NCBI GenBank assembly: GCA_965112735.1
Contig: OZ218959.1
Coordinates: 1,364,001-1,428,000 of the forward strand
DNA: 64,000 bases
Reading direction: 5' to 3'
Origin: Phaeosaccion multiseriatum
Lineage: Eukaryota; Ochrophyta, other classes
Shown one piece after another: positions 43,998-55,075 of the stretch (within the stretch, counting starts at the first letter, position 1; the number at the start of each line of letters is the position of its first letter). The position numbers and the translations under genes were made by a program. Under the pieces are notes generated by a model. That model was not told where the DNA came from and searched no databases. It was given only the letters and a program-made list of their open reading frames with translations.

Positions 43998-45777
43998 GTC
44001 AGAGACAGACAGACATTTGGTGTCGAGACAGAGAAAGAAGACAGAACAGAGAGTGTCGCTATGGACCTGGTGGGAAGGGATGGGTGTTCGCTCGCGCGGC
44101 TCCTGTTTAAGAGCATATCGGCCCTGCCTTTGCCCCATTCATTGCCGGGCCTTGCCTGTCCCCCACTTCTTTCCCTTCAACCCGGCCGGAACCATCCCCC
44201 TCACTTCCCCCCATCCCTCCCTCCCCGCCTCCCTCCTCCCCCGCCTCCCTCCCTCCCTCCCTCCCTCCTTCCCTCCCTCCCTCCCTCCCTCCCTCCCTCC
44301 CTCCCTCCCTCCCTCCCTCCCTCCCTCCCTCCCTCCCTCCCTCCCTTCCTCCACTCCTGTCCCTCGGTCCGTCCCTCCCTCCCTCCACTCCACTCCTCTC
44401 CCTCCCTCCCTCCCTCCCCCCCCCCCCCAGGCACCTGGGCAGCTTCTTCGAGAGTGTGAACACTTTGCTCAAGCCCAACGGCGTGTTTGTAATGGAGGCC
44501 ATCACCACTCCGGAGAGCAGATATGAGGTACGGCTCTGTCTCCTCCCCCAAGGCAACCAACCAACCAACCAACCAACCAACCAACCAACCAACCAACCAA
44601 CCAACCAACCAACCAACCAACCAACCAACCAACCAGCCAACCAACCAACCAACCAACCAACCAACCAACCAACCAACCAGCCAACCAACCAACCAGCCAA
44701 CCAACCACCCACCCAACCAACCACCCATCCATCCACCCACCCACTGATCCACCCACCCACTGATCCACCCACACCCACCCCTCACCCACCGACCCTGTAT
44801 CACCAACAGGAGTACCTCAAGAGCACGGACTTCATCAACACCATCATCTTCCCCGGCAGCTGCTGCCCCTCCCTCACGGCCCTTCTCGAGGCCATGAGCA
44901 AGCGATCCGAGCTGTCTCTGGAGGGCTACGACAATATTGGGATGCACTATGCTGAAACGCTGAGGATGTGGAGGATGCGTTTCAACAACAGCGAGACGAG
45001 GGTGCGTAGTAAGAGGAGAGGAGAGGAGGGGAGGGGATGGAAGGGAAGGGAGGGAGGGGGGGGGAAGGGGGGGGGAGGGAAAGGGGAGGGGAGGAGAGGA
45101 GAGGAGGAGAGGAGACAAGCCTTTATGTGAATCGCATCCTGATGCCACGCACTTTGTTGGGATCCCTCCCTCCTTGCTTGCTGCGCTTTGGTCCGCTCAG
45201 GTTCGCTCGTTCGGCTTCGACGGCATGTTCATTCGCTGCTGGAACTATTACTTCACCTACTGCGAGGTGAGGGAGTGAGTGAGGGAGGGAGGGAGGGAGG
45301 GAGTGAGTGAGTGAGTGAGTGAGTGAGTGACTGAGTGAGTGAGTAAGGGAGTGAGGGAGGGAGTGAGTGAGTGAGTGAGTCAGTCAGTGAGTGAGTGAGT
45401 GAATGAGTGAGTGAGTGGGGGAGTAGGGGGGCTGGCCCGACTGTGTCACCCCTGTGCAAAACACACGATAGAAAAGCCGAGGGAAGGAGAGTACACATGT
45501 GCTCTGCTCTCTTCCTCCATCATGTTGGGTTGGGGTGCCAAATGCTCACAGGGCACCGCCCACTCCGCTCCCTCCCTCCCCTCCCTCCCTCCCTCCCTCC
45601 CTCCCCTCATCTCTTCCCTCTCCCCGCCTATCTCGCCTGCTGTTACTCACTGGCCACCCTCATCAGGCGGGCTTCCACAGCCAGACGGAGGGCTGTCTCA
45701 TTCTCACCTTCTCACGACCGGGCAACGAAAGGCTGCTCGACTCCTCGGATGTGCTCTCCATACTGGGCCACCACTGA
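37166..45777 (+). CDS. FAD-dependent oxidase fused to cyclopropane-fatty-acyl-phospholipid synthase
   Basis: Exons: 37166-37385, 37837-37937, 38175-38419, 38834-39638, 39850-39958, 40198-40484, 40781-40957, 41248-41455, 41746-42007, 42254-42375, 42518-42595, 42863-43029, 43202-43321, 43698-43876, 44431-44527, 44810-45001, 45201-45266, 45667-45777. Total 3546 nt, 1181 residues. The N-terminal half is an amine-oxidase-like FAD domain: [11 protein letters not shown] near 66, [21 protein letters not shown], a WG...LLATKKN segment, and [20 protein letters not shown] at its end. The C-terminal half is a CFA synthase: [17 protein letters not shown]-binding LDIGFGWGG near 947, [10 protein letters not shown] at the active site, YLKSTDFI...FPG, and a closing [12 protein letters not shown] synthases add a methylene group from S-adenosylmethionine to unsaturated phospholipid chains. 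This domain order is known from plant cyclopropane synthases (about 860 aa). This copy is longer because of a Gly/Glu-rich insert in exon 4 (about residues 275-440) and a Ser-rich linker. The junction of exons 7 and 8 is the least certain. Confidence 0.94.
42008..42130 (+). repeat. GGGGA repeat after donor
   Basis: Begins with the donor GTGAGG of exon 41746-42007. Confidence 0.93.
43488..43668 (+). repeat. CCT repeat before acceptor
   Basis: CCT array upstream of the acceptor at 43697 in the cyclopropane-synthase gene. Confidence 0.95.
44216..44429 (+). repeat. CCCT repeat before acceptor
   Basis: CCCT array running to the acceptor at 44430; a CA then GA tract lies upstream at 43932-43998. 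Confidence 0.95.
44553..44712 (+). repeat. CCAA repeat
   Basis: CCAA units in the intron between exons 44431-44527 and 44810-45001. Confidence 0.95.
45267..45420 (+). repeat. GTGA/GGGA array starting at donor
   Basis: Starts with the donor of exon 45201-45266 and runs as GTGA and GGGA units. Confidence 0.92.
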
Positions 45778-46118
45778 GACCCGCTCAGAGACCCACATTG
45801 TGTTGGGCGGCCAGAGACCCAATCAGGGTAAGGATAGTAGTAGGTGGGGAGAGAGATGAAGATGGAGATGGAGATGAGGCCCACCTCCTTTCTTCTCGGA
45901 GGTCCGTGCGTGGAGTGAATGAATCAAGTAGTATTATGTAATGGGGGGAAGTAAGGAATAAGATCCGATAGATACATGCCTTTTGGTGCCATAGGATGCC
46001 ATAGGATTCGTAGCATGGTAGAGGACATGACGGGCTGTGTCCGTTTGCATTCATGCATCTCTCTTTTCTCTCTCTCTCTCTCTCTCGAGTATGAGATATT
46101 TCGATTCATGGAGCGAGT

Positions 46119-46138
46119 TTATTTTTAATTAAAAATAA
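46119..46138. repeat. 20-bp perfect A/T palindrome
   Basis: Centred on TTAATT in otherwise GC-rich DNA, about 340 bp past the cyclopropane-synthase stop. It could serve as an A/T-rich 3'-end element; that is inference. Confidence 0.7.
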
Positions 46139-46248
46139 TTACAGTTTGATTAATCTTTGGCACAGTTTTTGTGTCTACTGACTGGACTCTCGTGTCCAAT
46201 GCATGTTTTTGCATGTGCGGCGGCAGCGCGTGGAGGTATTCACACGGC

Positions 46249-46380
46249 AGCGGACAGCGCCTCTCCCCACACAGCCCAACCACTGCCCAACCCTGCTCAC
46301 AGGGAGAGAGAGAGAGAGAGTGTGTGTGTAAGTGTAAGGCCCCTTCCTCCCTCCCTGTGTGGGGAGAGGCGCTGTCCGCT
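46249..46380. repeat. Perfect 26-bp inverted repeat, 80-nt loop
   Basis: The arm at 46249-46274 (AGCGGACAGCGCCTCTCCCC and six more bases) is the exact reverse complement of 46355-46380. An RNA crossing it in either direction would fold into a 26-bp stem. It sits between two convergent genes. Confidence 0.9.
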
Positions 46381-46510
46381 AAGGCCCAAGCCTCCATTTA
46401 TGTTCCATGGGCCCATGATATGTGTAAGTCTCCGATGCGCTCAGGCGCACGAGTACTCGCACGCACCGGGGGCCATCATCACAAAACTCCCTTCCCCCCT
46501 CTTCTGTAGC

Positions 46511-46545
<35 letters not shown>

Positions 46546-46547
<2 letters not shown>

Positions 46548-47863
46548 ATGACGACGACGACGACGACAATGATGGTGCTGATGCGGGCCTGGGCAGCCAA
46601 GGCAGCCCGGGCCTCAGGGGAGGGGGTAAAGCACCGGTGGAGTAAAGCACCGGTGGCACCGGCTGTACCGAGGTGACGAGAGCCGTCGCCAGGTCCAAGG
46701 CGGGCGAGAAGGTGTAGTCCGGCAATAAACCAGTGATGACGTGGGTCACCGCTTGTGGAGACAGCGGCACCGTGGCCACTGGTGATTCAACAGTCGTTGT
46801 CGTCGTCGTCGTCGCCCCACCCCCCACACCTCCGAAATGGGCCGTGGTCGGGAAAGCAAGCTCCATTCCTCCTCCTCCCCCCGTCATTCTCCCTGGACAG
46901 CTCCCTCGGCGTCTTGGAGGCGGACAAGGAGAAGCAGGAGCCATGCTGGGTGGTAGGTGCTGGTGCACATGTCCCACATCCCCGCCCTCACACGGAGGGA
47001 GCAAGGCCAACGCAGCGGCAGCAGCAGCGACGGTCCGCTTCTTACTGGCCACAAACTCGGTGTACATGTGACCGTACAAGTCCGGTGAGACTTGCTGACG
47101 AGAAGGCACGTGCATATAGACAAGACGCCCGTCAGGCAAGGTGCGGCCGCTACGGACAACGCCTGTAATGGCACCCAGCTCGAGATGGTCCGTCCGGTTC
47201 TCCACGCCGATGCTACTCAACACATTAGTCTTGGCCTTAATGAGTGCGCGGCAGGCGTCTCGGCAGGAGGCCACTCGGGGAGGGGAGGTGCTCAACCAGT
47301 CGAGTGGCTTGTTCGTGTGTTGCGAGTCGGAAGGCGGAGAAAGAGCCCACAACATGCTGCCATTGTTGGCGGCTCTCAACTGCAGCGCATCGAGAGTAGC
47401 CGAGGCACTGATAGCGTAACCTGATGAGAGGGCGGAGGTGGGGGGGGAGGCAGGCACTGGTGAGCACTGCGCCAATGCGCTGTTGGGCAAATATAGAAAA
47501 ATAGAGCGGGTGGTTTGGGGTGCTTGTCCGGTACGTACCGTGCAAGACGAGGAGCCTGGCCGCGATCCTTCTGGCCCGCTGGCTGTGCTGCGAGCCTTCC
47601 TTTGCATATGCCCGGCTGAGCTCGGAGACGGAGTTGCCGGGCAGGGCATGCAATCCCGCAGCGCGAGCGTGGGAGCGAAGAATCTCGACCACGGAGGAAG
47701 AAGTCACCCTCAGGAACTGGGCCACCACAAACTGAGCGCCCTTGCCCCCAGTGTCTTGTCTGCTGCTGCTAGCTCCGTACGGCCTCTTGCCCATGCCCTC
47801 TTGCCGGGGGAGCGGCCGCTTCCTGCCGCTCATGGCACTCTCTTCGGCCCGCACGACACCCAT
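46546..47863 (-). CDS. Unknown two-exon protein
   Basis: Exon 1 runs 47863-47539 and exon 2 runs 47420-46546, around a 118-nt GT-AG intron. This gives 399 residues from the first in-frame ATG; a second ATG at 47833 would give 389. I do not recognise the family. The start is basic (RKRPLPR, possibly a nuclear signal). A helical-looking, non-repetitive stretch follows across the splice junction (VAQFLRVTSSSVVEILRSHA; ARRIAARLLVLHG; SASATLDALQLR), which argues for a real protein. A second ordered-looking block carries GAITGVVRSGR and SPDLYGHMYTEFVASKK. The C-terminal third is Pro-, Thr-, Ala- and Ser-rich and ends in poly-Ser encoded by the CTG/CGA repeats at 46509-46570. It converges with the cyclopropane-synthase gene and diverges from the possible AT-hook gene. 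Confidence 0.68.
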
Positions 47864-48211
47864 CCAAACGCAACGGCACTGCAAAAAAACACGATATCAA
47901 AACTGTTCTTCAGCAAGCACCCCATGTCCCTCGAGCAGCGGCCATGGCAGGTAGGAGGACAAAGCCCTAAGGAAAGGCGTGTACTGGTAATATAGAGAGG
48001 GTGAGGTTCGATGATCGGCGTGTGCCGTTGCGGAGAAAGGGGAAAGGGTGGGGGGGGGGGGGTTCCATTTTTCTCCCGCGCGAACGTGAAATGCCAACGA
48101 ATGTCAACGTAAATGCAAATTAGCACCAAAAGGTGGTGACGTAAAGGCGAAAATGTTGAACAAATTTTGCCGTCTTTTTGCAGCTCTATTTTCCAGTTTG
48201 AATGTGTGAGA
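47864..48211. promoter_or_regulatory. Divergent promoter region, unknown gene / AT-hook ORF
   Basis: About 350 bp lie between two outward-facing ORFs. The region is less GC-rich than the exons, with a G-run at 48050-48061 and an A/T-rich stretch around 48115-48190. No specific box was recognised. Confidence 0.4.
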
Positions 48212-48556
48212 ATGGAGAAGGAGTTGAAAAGAGCATCAAGAAAAACAAAAACAGCAGCAGCACGCCTTTTAACCCCTACATCGCACGCACTGTTTTTTGC
48301 TGCCGCTGTCGCTGCTGCTCCTGCTGCTGCTTCTGCTGTAGCTCCACCTGCGGAGGAAAAGAGGGAGCGAGGACGTCCGCGAGGGAGCAAGCAAGAACAA
48401 AACAAGGCGCATGGAGCTGCAGCGCCGGCAAAGAAGGCTGCTGAACCAGTAGTAAAGAGACGGCGAGCACGACCCGCAGGGAGCAATAGCGCGAGGGGAA
48501 GTGCAAAGCCGGGTCCTGTACAGCATGTACGCAAGCAAAGTCCGTTTTACTTGCAG
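48212..48556 (+). CDS. Possible AT-hook protein exon
   Basis: The ATG at 48212 opens 115 codons ending at a good donor (CAG then gtaggc at 48557). The product is small and very basic. It starts with MEKELKRASRK, has an Ala-rich middle, then an AT-hook core (RGRPRGSK) and a second basic motif (KRRRARPAGS). AT-hooks bind the minor groove of AT-rich DNA, so a chromatin role is inferred. A coding-like block follows at 48598-48699, but no GT-AG splice I can find joins it in frame. The 3' structure is unresolved: a missed exon, a one-base sequence error or a decayed gene all fit. It diverges from the unknown gene at 46546-47863 across about 350 bp. Confidence 0.45.
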
Positions 48557-48597
48557 GTAGGCTAGCTAGCTCTGGGCTGAGGAGGGAGGGGTCACAG

Positions 48598-48699
48598 TTG
48601 TGGGCTCTCCATTGTCATCGGTGGCACCAGCGAAGACGTCTACTCCGCCCGTCCCAACCTGAAGGAGCCCCTCTTCCGTCCGAAGGCCATGAAGCAGGT
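48598..48699 (+). other. Coding-like block, possible exon downstream of the AT-hook ORF
   Basis: After an acceptor-like CAG at 48595-48597, the frame starting at 48599 is open to a good donor (AAGCAG then gtagct at 48700). Third positions are almost all C or G, as in the other exons here. The peptide contains SIVIGGTSEDVYSARPNLKE, which I do not recognise. It lies in the same genomic frame as the AT-hook exon, but TAG and TGA stops lie between them. Removing 48557-48597 (41 nt) would shift the frame, and 41 nt is far shorter than any other intron here (about 116 nt minimum). Confidence 0.35.
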
Positions 48700-49569
48700 A
48701 GCTGCCATTTTCTTTTTCCAGTTACACTGCTTTGTATTCGTTTCGTTCGCCCCCCCTTGCGTTTGCTTCGCTTCGCAATGCTTTGATGATCCCCTTCTTC
48801 CCTTCCTTGCCCCGCTGACCCAATCCCGCCTGTGCCTCCCTCGTGTGGGTGAATTCGTGTGGACGAATTGTCGTGTTGGGATATCTCCCTCTCTGGAGAC
48901 TAGCGTCGTACTTGCACGGGTTGTGGGAAAGCGTCTTATTAACTCATTACCAAATCAAGGGAGTGATCGGATATGTACCGGCGATATAGAGATCGATATC
49001 CAGTGTCGACATCGATTTATCTCAACATAACATTGCTGCCTCAGAGGCAGCAGAGCGTAGCGCAAATGTTGAGGAGTCGCTGACTGCACTCAAGAGCCTC
49101 TCGCCTTCTGCGCAGTTTCCAGCAAAGTTGAGGAGTCGCCAGTTGTGGTAGGGGAATTTGAATTTAATTGGCTGGCCCTGTCGGGCCAGCTCTATTATCA
49201 CGATACTCGCCTTCCAGATCGCAAGCAATGACTGCGACTGCTCGGCGATATGCCGCCGTTGCTGTGGCTGCAACGGTCAACGTTCACACATGTGTGGATT
49301 CAAATCTGTCACCCCCGATGTGTGGAGAGACACCGTGGACCGTGGATGGCGGGGTTTTTTTTTTTGAAGGCGTGAAACCGAAATCATTGACTTATGTACT
49401 CCGGTGTCTCGACGTTTCAAAGAATATGTCAGCAAAAGAGAAAAATCGAAATGTCTCTTTCTCTGCCCACACCACATGTCTAAACCACGTAAGCTTCTGG
49501 AGTACGTGAGGGGGTAGGGTTCCCGTGAGCGTGCCTCTCTCTTTATCTCTCTCGCTGACGGGTGGCACA
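48700..49569 (+). other. Spacer upstream of giant LRR-EF gene
   Basis: Non-repetitive, less GC-rich DNA that should contain the promoter and leader of the gene starting at 49570. Small features: a perfect hairpin GCTGCCTC-A-GAGGCAGC at 49035-49051, a direct repeat GTTGAGGAGTCGC near 49069 and 49129, and a T-run at 49353-49364. No coding exon was supported. Confidence 0.4.
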
Positions 49570-52500
49570 ATGCTGGGTCCTCCTCGTCCTCAGCAGCAGG
49601 CCCAGCAGCGGCAGGCCCAGCTGCTGAAGTCCCCACCTCCTGCTGCGGGCCGTGGTGGCCCTGTTGGTGCTGGAAACTCCAAGTCCATGGCCATGGGCTC
49701 CCTCTTTGAGTTCCTCGCGCAACAAGCCGAAGAGGAGCAGCCGCAGCTCATCGGGAGGGGGGGTGCTTCCGCAGCAGCAGCAGCTACCGCGGCCGGCGGG
49801 AAGCTGGCAAGGTCTTGCCCGCCTGCCCTTCAGCAGCAGCAGCAGCGCAGGAAAAGTGCGACGCTTCCAGGTGCAGCAGACGCCCCAAATCGCTCGAGCG
49901 TTTCCATCACTCGTCGTGGTACAAATCCCAAGATTGGCAGTCGCGGCAGCAGGGCCTCCTTGCAGCGACTCACTTCCCAGGTTCAGGGAGGAGGCTCATC
50001 CACAGCAGAGGAAGCAGCAGCAGTAGTAGCAGCAGCAGCCGCAGCAGCAGCAGCAGGAGGAGGAGGAGGAGGAGGAGGAGGAGGGGGGGGGGGAGTAGAC
50101 GGCTCTTCGTGGACGTGCGTGGAGACGGTTCTGCACAACAGCAGAGTCCTTGGCCACACCGATTTGGTCATGAAGGAAGCGTTGGCTATGCTGCAGCAGA
50201 GAGATGCCCTGTACCCGGCGGTGGGCAGTGTGAGGCCGTGGGTCGACGGTGAGCGGAGTGCCGCGGGGAGGAGTATGTGGAAGGCCTCGTTGGTTGACGC
50301 CGCTGACGGAGAGGAGGAGCTCGGCGTGGAGCAGCGAGCAGAGGGGCTGCAAGAAAGGGAGGAGTGGCGTGAGGTGCGGCGGAGAGAAATATTGCACCAG
50401 GCAAGTCTCCCCAAGCTCAAGAACCGTGTGTCGCCGCAGCACCCCCGCTACGGCTACCACAGATGGCAGCAAAAGCGACAATATCAACAGGAGCACCCAA
50501 AGCCGCATAGTCATCAGCGGCAGCCGCATGGAGGGTATGGGTATGGCGGAGGAGACAGATTGAATCGAAGCCAACAATATCAGTACATCCGCCACCCATA
50601 CGAGTACTACCAGGATGGTGCAGCAGAGACGCAGAGGAGCGGTGAGGAGGGCAGCCTTGAGACTTTGGAGAAACTCGCGCGGTTGGGCGGGGGGGGGGGA
50701 GAGGAAGACCGATATTCATGGATAGACATTGCAGAAACGCTGCAGATGGGCGACGACAATACTAGTATCGCCACCACTATCACCTCTGCGATGGGCCTGA
50801 GCAGTGGAAGGAGGAGCGGGTCGCCTTTGTCCTCTTTGGAATCATCGCCGAGAAGCACTGAAGAAGGAGGAGAAGAAGAAGAGCAGGAAGGACCGCAACA
50901 AGCAGATGCTGAAGAAGACGAAGACGAAGATGGTCAAGAACAACAGCAACGAAGCGAAGGAGAAGGGAGAGAAAGAAGCGAAGTAGCAGAGGCAGAAGAA
51001 GTCGAAGGAGAAGGAGAAGGAGGAGGAGGAGGTGGTGGTGGTGGTGGTGGTGGTGGTGGTGGAGGAGGAGGAGGAGGAGGAAGAGGAGGAGGAGGAGTAG
51101 AAGGAGGAGGAGGAGGAGGAGGAGGCGGAGGAGGAGGAGGAGGAGGAGGAGGAGGAGGAGGAGGAGGAGGAGGAGGAGGAGGAGTGGGAAAAGGAGGAGT
51201 AGAAGGAGGAGGAGTGGGAGAAGGAGGAGTAGAAGGAGGAGGAGGAGGAGTGGGAGAAGGGGGCGAAGCAGCAGAAGCAGAAGCAGCACACCTGATGAAA
51301 GAGGCCTTGATGAAAGAGGCAGTCGAGTCCACCGTGGAGGCCCGATGTGACTTCTTCCGAAGGTTTCGGAAGATGAATCGCGTAGAGGAGGTATGTGTGC
51401 CCAGTCGCTTGCCCTTTCTCTTTCTCATTCTCTCTTTCTCTTGTTCTCGATCGCCCTCTCTCTATCCATCTCTTTATCCCTCTCGCTCTTTCTCTTTCCC
51501 GCTTTTTCGCTATCTTATCTCTCGTCCTCTCTGCCTGTCTCTCTCTCTCATGTCTCTCTCTCTCTTTCTTTCCGTCTTTCTCTCTCTCCCTCGCTTCTCT
51601 CCCTCTTACCCTATCCCCCGTCCCACCACACACACACACACACATAGGTAGTGGATGACGAGGAGTACTTGATCAGCGGCTCTCAGTCCCCTCGCTCTTG
51701 CTTTATCCGCCACTTGAAGGAGCAGGGCCTCCCACCTCAGCCCTCCATCCTTCGTAGCCCCGCTAAGCCACACCACCTTTGTCTAGAGCATCAGGGCCTC
51801 GGGGACAGGTGAGAGGGGGGGTCGTGGATGGCAGTGGATGGTTGTGGAGAGTGGTGGATGGTACTGGGAGGTTAAGATACCTACAAGCCACCCCACAAAG
51901 CCCCCGAGCCCACTCGGCATGAATGCATAACTGTATGTATGTGTGTGTGTGTGTGTGTGTGCGTGTGTGAGTGTGTGCGTGTGAGTGTTTGCCGCTGCCT
52001 CTTCTCTCCATATCGACCTCTACCCTTTCTCCCTCCCAACGTCCCCTACCTCCCTTCCTTACAGGGTGGGCAAGGCCCTCGCCCGAGTGCTCCAAGACCT
52101 GCCCATGCTTCAGTCACTCAACATCCGCGGCAACAGACTCACAGACGACAGCTTGTACAACATCGCCGTCGCTGTTGCCAAGATGGGCAGCCTCTGGCAG
52201 CTGGATTTATCCAACAACAAGGTCAGTAAGTCAGTTGGGGGGTGGGTGAGTAAGTGGGTCACCACACCACACCCCACCTCATCTCACCTCACCTCATCTC
52301 ACCTCACCTCCCTCTGCCCATCCCTCCACCACTTCCTTTGTCCCTCGCTCTCACCCTCTTCTTCCCCTCCTCCTTTCTCCTCCGTACTTACGTACCCTTA
52401 CGAATGGTCTGTTCCATATACCTCCATCTTGCTTCAGGTGGACGAGAGGGCATCCCTGGCCCTGCGCGAGTACATTGCCGAAGGGCACTGCAAGCTTCGC

Positions 52501-53325
52501 TCCCTCAGCCTCTGTGATGCAGATGTCGACGACGATGAATGCACACTCCTCATGGAAGCCATGGTCGACAATAAGAGCATCGAACGCCTCCTGCTCAGCC
52601 ACAACAAGATCGGAGAGAAGGAGACGTTTAACTACGTGCAGCCGGACTACGTGACTGGGGGAGAGGCCATCGGTACCATGCTGGAGAGCAACACCACACT
52701 CACACTGCTCGATGTGTCTTGGAACTGGTGAGTGAGGAGAAGAGAGTGAAGGAGGGAGGGAAGGGAGGGGATAAGGGTGGAAGGTGGGCGACAGGGAGAG
52801 CGACCCCCCCTCCCCCCCTCTTCTCTTCTCTCCCTCCCTCCCTCCCTCTACCTATCTATCTACCTAACTACCACCCTCCCTCTCTGCTCTCCCCTCCCCT
52901 CCCCCATCCCCCACCCCCCTCGCCCGCCCTCCTCCTCCTCCCTCCCCTCCCCTCCCCTCCCCTCCCCTCCCTCCCCTTCCCTCTCCCCCTCCCCCCGACC
53001 CTACCCACCCACACAACAGCATTCGCCAAGACAGCGCGGCTGCCCTCGGCAAGGCTCTCGCTGCTAATCAAACTCTCCTTGTCCTCAACCTCTCCAACAA
53101 CTCATTCTCCTGCGCGGGTTCTCAGTCCCTCGCCCACGCCATGCGCTTCAACGACGCTCTCCAACTTCTGGACCTCTCCTTCAATCGAGTCACCCCCAAG
53201 GCCTGTGTGGTGCTTGCCAATGCTCTGCTGGACAATGGAGGACTCACAGATTTACGCTTGGATCACAACTCCCTCGCACTCAACGGAGCAAAGGTATCTT
53301 ACGCGTATGCAACTGGTGTGCGCTC

Positions 53326-53360
<35 letters not shown>

Positions 53361-53977
53361 TGCCTGCCTGCCTGCCCATATACCTGCTTACCTGTATGCC
53401 TGTCTACATATCTGCCTGCATGTCCATATGCCTGTCTGTCTGGCTGTCTGCCTGTCTGGCTACGCGTGCCTGCCTACCTCCCTCCCTCCACTCAACCCCT
53501 CCCTTCCTCTCCTCAACCCCCACCCCCTCCCCCCCAAGGTGCTCTTCCAAGCCCTTCGACAACGCGCTACCGCCGGCAAACAGCTCATCATACACATGGA
53601 GAGCTGCGATATGAGTAACGAAGACACGTCCCTCTTCCAAACCAACAACCCTTCTGGCGCGTATAGCCTCAATCTCGCTGACCCATATGACTACTCACAG
53701 GTGGGTGTAGTATGTCAATGGGTGGGTGTAGTATGTCAATGGATGTGTGTGTGTGTGGGTATGTGTGTGTGTGGGTATGTGTGTGTGTGCGTGTGAGTGT
53801 GTGTGTGCGTGTGTGTGTGAGTGTGTGTGTGTGCATGTGCATGCGTGTGTGCGTGTGCGAATCAAGCCACCCCATACACCCCAATAGGGAGGGCGGGCGG
53901 GGTGAATCACCATCCACTGCCATCCTCTGCTTGACGGGTTGTGTGTTCTTCGCGAGGCATGGCTTTGCAAGTTGATG

Positions 53978-54009
<32 letters not shown>

Positions 54010-55044
54010 CACACACTCGACCCCACACACACACAGGCTCGGATGCTGCTGGCGATGGCGAACACACGCGCGGCTTCGAACTTCGTCGGTGACGTACAGT
54101 TTCGAGCCCCGGGCACGAAGCCGTGGCGGAAGCTTGTGCTCAGTCGGGGCTCCACACGGAGCAGCAGCGAGAGAGCGCAATGGAAGAGCGCCGCGAAGGC
54201 GTTGCTGAGGGATGTGTGGGTGAGCCCTCCTGCTGCTGCTGTATCACCAGCTGCTCTGGCTGCGGCGGCTACTGCGGCTGCGAAAGCGGCTGCGGCTGCG
54301 GCTGCGAGAGCTGCTGCCAGCCCTAGTGCCCCAGTAGACAGTGCTACGCAAGTAGGTGATACAGCAGGAGGAGGAGAAGCAGCAGCAGCAGCCGCCGCCG
54401 CCGCCGCAGCCGCAGAAGGAGGAGGAGCCAGACGGAGTAATAGCACTACTAGTATGGCCAGAAGAGGAAGTGCTAGCATTAGCGTGAGCAGCAAGGAGGG
54501 CGAGCAAGACCCCCCCCCACCCCCACTCGTGTGCCGGGAGCAGGTACGGGCCCTACTCAACGCGCTCACTCTCCATCCAGAGGAAGCTTACCTCCAGGCA
54601 GTTGTAGAGCGGTTCTGTGAGCGGCGAGCGACGGAGCTACGAGTGCAGGCCAGGCAAAAACAGCGGCTGGAGAAGCAGCTTCTCGCGGAGAAGCGGAGGA
54701 AGGAGAAGGAGGCGGCAAGGGTACGGCGAGAGGCCAAGAAGCAAGCGAGGGAGGAGCGGCGAAGAGCCAAGCTTGCGGCAGCGTTGTTGGGGTATGCTGA
54801 CGGAGGAGGAGGAGCAGCAGCAGGAGGCGGAGGAGGGATAAGTGAAGGTGGTGTTAGTGTTGGTGGCGATGGCAGTGGACAGATGTCATCCTCCATCGTG
54901 ACCGCATCTTCTACGACCATTGGCACCACCAGTAGCGGCATCGATGGAGGCGCCAGTGGGGGGGGCGTTCATGATGGCGACGACGACGACGATGATGATG
55001 ATGATGATGGTGATGGTGATGATGATGATGATGATGATGATGAG

Positions 55045-55075
<31 letters not shown>

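Larger units (their letters stand above)
45778..46545. other. Convergent spacer with AT palindrome and long inverted repeat
   Basis: Lies between the stop codons of the cyclopropane synthase and the unknown minus-strand gene. It holds a CT tract (46055-46086), a 20-bp perfect A/T palindrome at 46119-46138, the 26-bp inverted repeat at 46249-46274 and 46355-46380, and a CTG repeat at 46509-46547. No ORF here has exon-like composition. Confidence 0.6.

Noticed and set aside
49022-49636. ORFs upstream of the giant LRR-EF gene on both strands
   Set aside because: Composition and codon bias differ from the verified exons, and none shows a recognisable motif.
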